The position numbers and the translations under genes are program-made. Shown here piece after piece: positions 5,192 through 7,143 of a stretch of DNA of 7,143 nucleotides. This stretch comes from Eubacterium sp. GTDB lineage: Bacteria; Bacillota; Clostridia; Lachnospirales; Lachnospiraceae. The notes under the pieces are model-generated. The model saw nothing but the letters and a program-made list of their open reading frames with translations, made no database searches and was not told the origin of the DNA. The stretch spans positions 1-7,143 of the forward strand of contig JAFZXD010000088.1 of NCBI GenBank assembly GCA_017616955.1, written 5' to 3'. The stretch's first letter is position 1. Each line of letters begins with the position of its first letter.

Positions 5192-7143
5192 TTAGCTCTG
5201 CCATGGAAGTGTATTGTCATTTCCATCTGTTGCTCCGGTAACATCATTATTATCAGGTATTATCGGTTCATCTTCCGCATCGGATATCTCATCTTCGATA
5301 TCGTCCAGCAGTTCATCTCTTCTCGCCTGATAATCCGGACTGGTATAAACAGTATATTTATCCTTTTCAGCTTTCTTAGCTTTTTTATCCTTTTTGATCT
5401 TAGACTTCTTCTTAGCCTTTGCATCGTCAGACTTAGGATTAACTATACCGACATTGTAGAGTTCCTCTGCATCGATTGCAAATCCCTTGCTATCAAGCTC
5501 TCTCTTAACAGGGAGATTGCTTCCTGTAAGCTCGTTATAGATAGTCATAAACTGTTCGCCTGAGATAGTCTCATGCTCAACCAGATAATCGGCAAGCTTA
5601 TCCATAACATCAAGGTGATGACTCAGCATCTCATATGCTATCGCATAAGCTCTGTTTATAATCTCGCGAACTTCCTCATCGATCAAAGTCTGAGTTTGAT
5701 CAGAACACTGAAGCACTCTTCTCTTATCAAGATATTCTCCAGTTACAGCTTCATACTGAACCATTCCAAGCTTATCTGACATACCGTACATTGTTACCAT
5801 TGTACGTGCATACTTAGTAGCATCTTCGATATCCTGCATTGCTCCTGCTGTAACCGTCGGGAACTTAAGCGCTTCTGCAGCTCTACCACCAACGCTTATA
5901 ACAATCTGCGCTTCCATCTCAGCCTGAGTCATATGATTCTTCTCTTCAGCAGGCGTATGCCATACATAACCCAGAGAACCCATCATTCTCGGAACTATAG
6001 TTATCTTCTGAATCGGATTAGTTCTCTTAAGAAGAACTGTAAGAAGTGCGTGTCCTATCTCATGATAAGCAGTGATCTTCTTATCTCTTGCGCTAAGAAC
6101 CTTATCCTTCTTCTCTTTACCTGCAAATACAACCTCGATAGACTCGAGCATATCATCCTGAGATACAAACTGTCTTCCTTTTCTTACTGCTGTGAGAGCA
6201 GCTTCGTTGATGATATTTGCCAGATCTGCACCTACAGATCCACTGGTTGCAAGTGCAAGCTCATGGAAGTCAACTGTCTCATCCATCTTAACTGCTTTTG
6301 CATGAACCTTCAGTATGTCTTCTCTACCCTTGAGATCCGGTTCTTCAACGATAACTCGTCTGTCAAAACGTCCCGGTCTCAGCAGCGCCTTATCAAGAAC
6401 CTCAGGTCTGTTGGTTGCCGCAAGTATGATGATACCCTTGGAAGTATCGAAACCATCCATCTCTGAAAGGAGCTGATTAAGTGTCTGCTCACGCTCGGAA
6501 TCTCCACCCATATGACGGGTATCACGACTTCTACCTATAGCATCTATCTCGTCGATAAATATGATACATGGAGCTTTGGCGGTAGCCTGTTTAAACAGGT
6601 CTCTTACTCTCGATGCACCAACACCGACATACATTTCCACAAATTCAGAACCTGACATCGAGAAGAACGGAACTCCCGCTTCTCCCGCAACCGCCTTGGC
6701 AAGAAGTGTCTTACCTGTTCCCGGAGGGCCTACAAGAAGTGCACCCTTAGGAAGTTTTGCACCGATATCAAGGTATCTCTGAGGCTGTCTCAGGAAATCT
6801 ACCATCTCAGTCAGGGATTCCTTCGCCTCATCTTCTCCGGCGACATCCTTAAATGATACGCCGGTATTCTTAGTCATATCATACAGTTTGGCATTTGACT
6901 TTCCTACGTTCATAATGCCACCGGCACCGCCGGATATTCTCTTGAAGAGAGCCATGGTTACAAAATACATAACCGCAAAGAATATAACATAGTAAAGCAC
7001 CTGACCAAGTATAGCATTTCCGCCTTCATCTATGGCTGTAAACTTCACATCTGCTTTTTCAAGTCTCTCTATGAGCTGATAGTCATCTGTACGAATAACA
7101 TAATAAGTGACATTTTGTGTTTTCTTATCATCTTCATCGGGAA
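5192..7143 (-). CDS. ftsH: ATP-dependent zinc metalloprotease FtsH (5' end outside window)
   Basis: 649 residues visible; the N-terminus (first membrane helix and part of the outer domain) lies beyond the right edge. The GTG at 7046-7048 is internal, because the frame stays open to the edge and encodes FtsH-like outer-domain sequence ([19 protein letters not shown]). Counting from the first complete visible codon: second membrane helix about 45-66; Walker A GPPGTGKT 138-145; pore motif FVEMYVGVG from 167; Walker B IIFIDE 193-198; second region of homology 236-261 with likely arginine fingers 255 and 258; zinc site HEIGH 360-364 with third ligand Asp437 (DIEDAT). FtsH is a membrane-bound hexamer that extracts and degrades misfolded membrane proteins and regulatory proteins. 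After about residue 540 comes an extra tail: a Lys-rich run (574-595), then an acidic stretch (609-625), ending TLPWQS. All catalytic residues are intact. The stop at 5192 faces the shared terminator. Confidence 0.97.
   Translation of the reverse strand, partial: PDEDDKKTQNVTYYVIRTDDYQLIERLEKADVKFTAIDEGGNAILGQVLYYVIFFAVMYFVTMALFKRISGGAGGIMNVGKSNAKLYDMTKNTGVSFKDVAGEDEAKESLTEMVDFLRQPQRYLDIGAKLPKGALLVGPPGTGKTLLAKAVAGEAGVPFFSMSGSEFVEMYVGVGASRVRDLFKQATAKAPCIIFIDEIDAIGRSRDTRHMGGDSEREQTLNQLLSEMDGFDTSKGIIILAATNRPEVLDKALLRPGRFDRRVIVEEPDLKGREDILKVHAKAVKMDETVDFHELALATSGSVGADLANIINEAALTAVRKGRQFVSQDDMLESIEVVFAGKEKKDKVLSARDKKITAYHEIGHALLTVLLKRTNPIQKITIVPRMMGSLGYVWHTPAEEKNHMTQAEMEAQIVISVGGRAAEALKFPTVTAGAMQDIEDATKYARTMVTMYGMSDKLGMVQYEAVTGEYLDKRRVLQCSDQTQTLIDEEVREIINRAYAIAYEMLSHHLDVMDKLADYLVEHETISGEQFMTIYNELTGSNLPVKRELDSKGFAIDAEELYNVGIVNPKSDDAKAKKKSKIKKDKKAKKAEKDKYTVYTSPDYQARRDELLDDIEDEISDAEDEPIIPDNNDVTGATDGNDNTLPWQS

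Noticed and set aside
5045..6466. Several plus-strand reading frames opposite ftsH
   Set aside because: They are antisense shadows of a strongly conserved gene, with no ribosome binding sites and no recognisable domains.
6707..6730. Possible truncation or frameshift of ftsH because an apparent start codon (GTG at 7046-7048) gives a protein lacking the first membrane helix
   Set aside because: The frame stays open to the window edge and encodes FtsH outer-domain sequence upstream of that GTG, so the gene is simply cut by the window. The Walker A site here and all other catalytic motifs are intact.

Overview
This 7.1 kb window looks like chromosomal DNA of a low-GC Gram-positive anaerobe, most likely a Lachnospiraceae member of the Butyrivibrio/Pseudobutyrivibrio type. 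The evidence is AT-rich intergenic DNA, strong AGGAGG-type ribosome binding sites, sigma-A-like promoters, a Lys/Glu/Asp-rich lipoprotein, a DUF2975/XRE pair and a PadR/DUF1700/DUF4097 operon. The family assignments come from reading motifs; the genus is an inference. No transposase, integrase, phage gene or CRISPR array is visible.

Layout. (1) 1-851, minus: N-terminal part of a secreted lipoprotein with a very long charged linker, running off the left edge. (2) 1000-1814, minus: a two-gene unit encoding a DUF2975 four-helix membrane protein followed by a small XRE/Cro-CI regulator. (3) 1815-2128: a 314 bp divergent control region with two tandem minus-strand promoters, one strong plus-strand promoter and several operator-like dyads. 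(4) 2129-4075, plus: a tightly packed three-gene operon encoding a PadR-family repressor, a HAAS/DUF1700 membrane protein and a membrane-anchored DUF4097 protein with a regular 19-residue repeat. (5) 4076-4376: a gene-free stretch packed with inverted repeats: a roughly 69-nt near-perfect hairpin, a GC-richer multi-stem element, then the terminator of the next gene. (6) 4377-4449, minus: tRNA-Thr(CGU) with its own promoter and terminator. (7) 4510-5103, plus: a YfbR-like HD-domain 5'-deoxynucleotidase. (8) 5192-7143, minus: ftsH, 5'-truncated by the window edge, with an unusual lysine-rich then acidic C-terminal tail of about 110 residues. yfbR and ftsH converge on a shared bidirectional terminator.

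How the genes may work together. The two divergent units each pair a small DNA-binding protein with membrane proteins of poorly understood function, the usual arrangement for cell-envelope sensing modules in Firmicutes. The inferred model is that PadR represses its own operon, the HAAS/DUF1700 protein relays a membrane signal, and the DUF4097 protein is the extracytoplasmic sensor or effector. DUF2975 and its XRE partner form a second module transcribed the other way from the same control region. FtsH (membrane protein quality control), YfbR (dNMP dephosphorylation) and the tRNA are housekeeping genes. The most unusual content is the structured 4086-4330 region, the exact-period DUF4097 solenoid and the paired dyads in the divergent control region.
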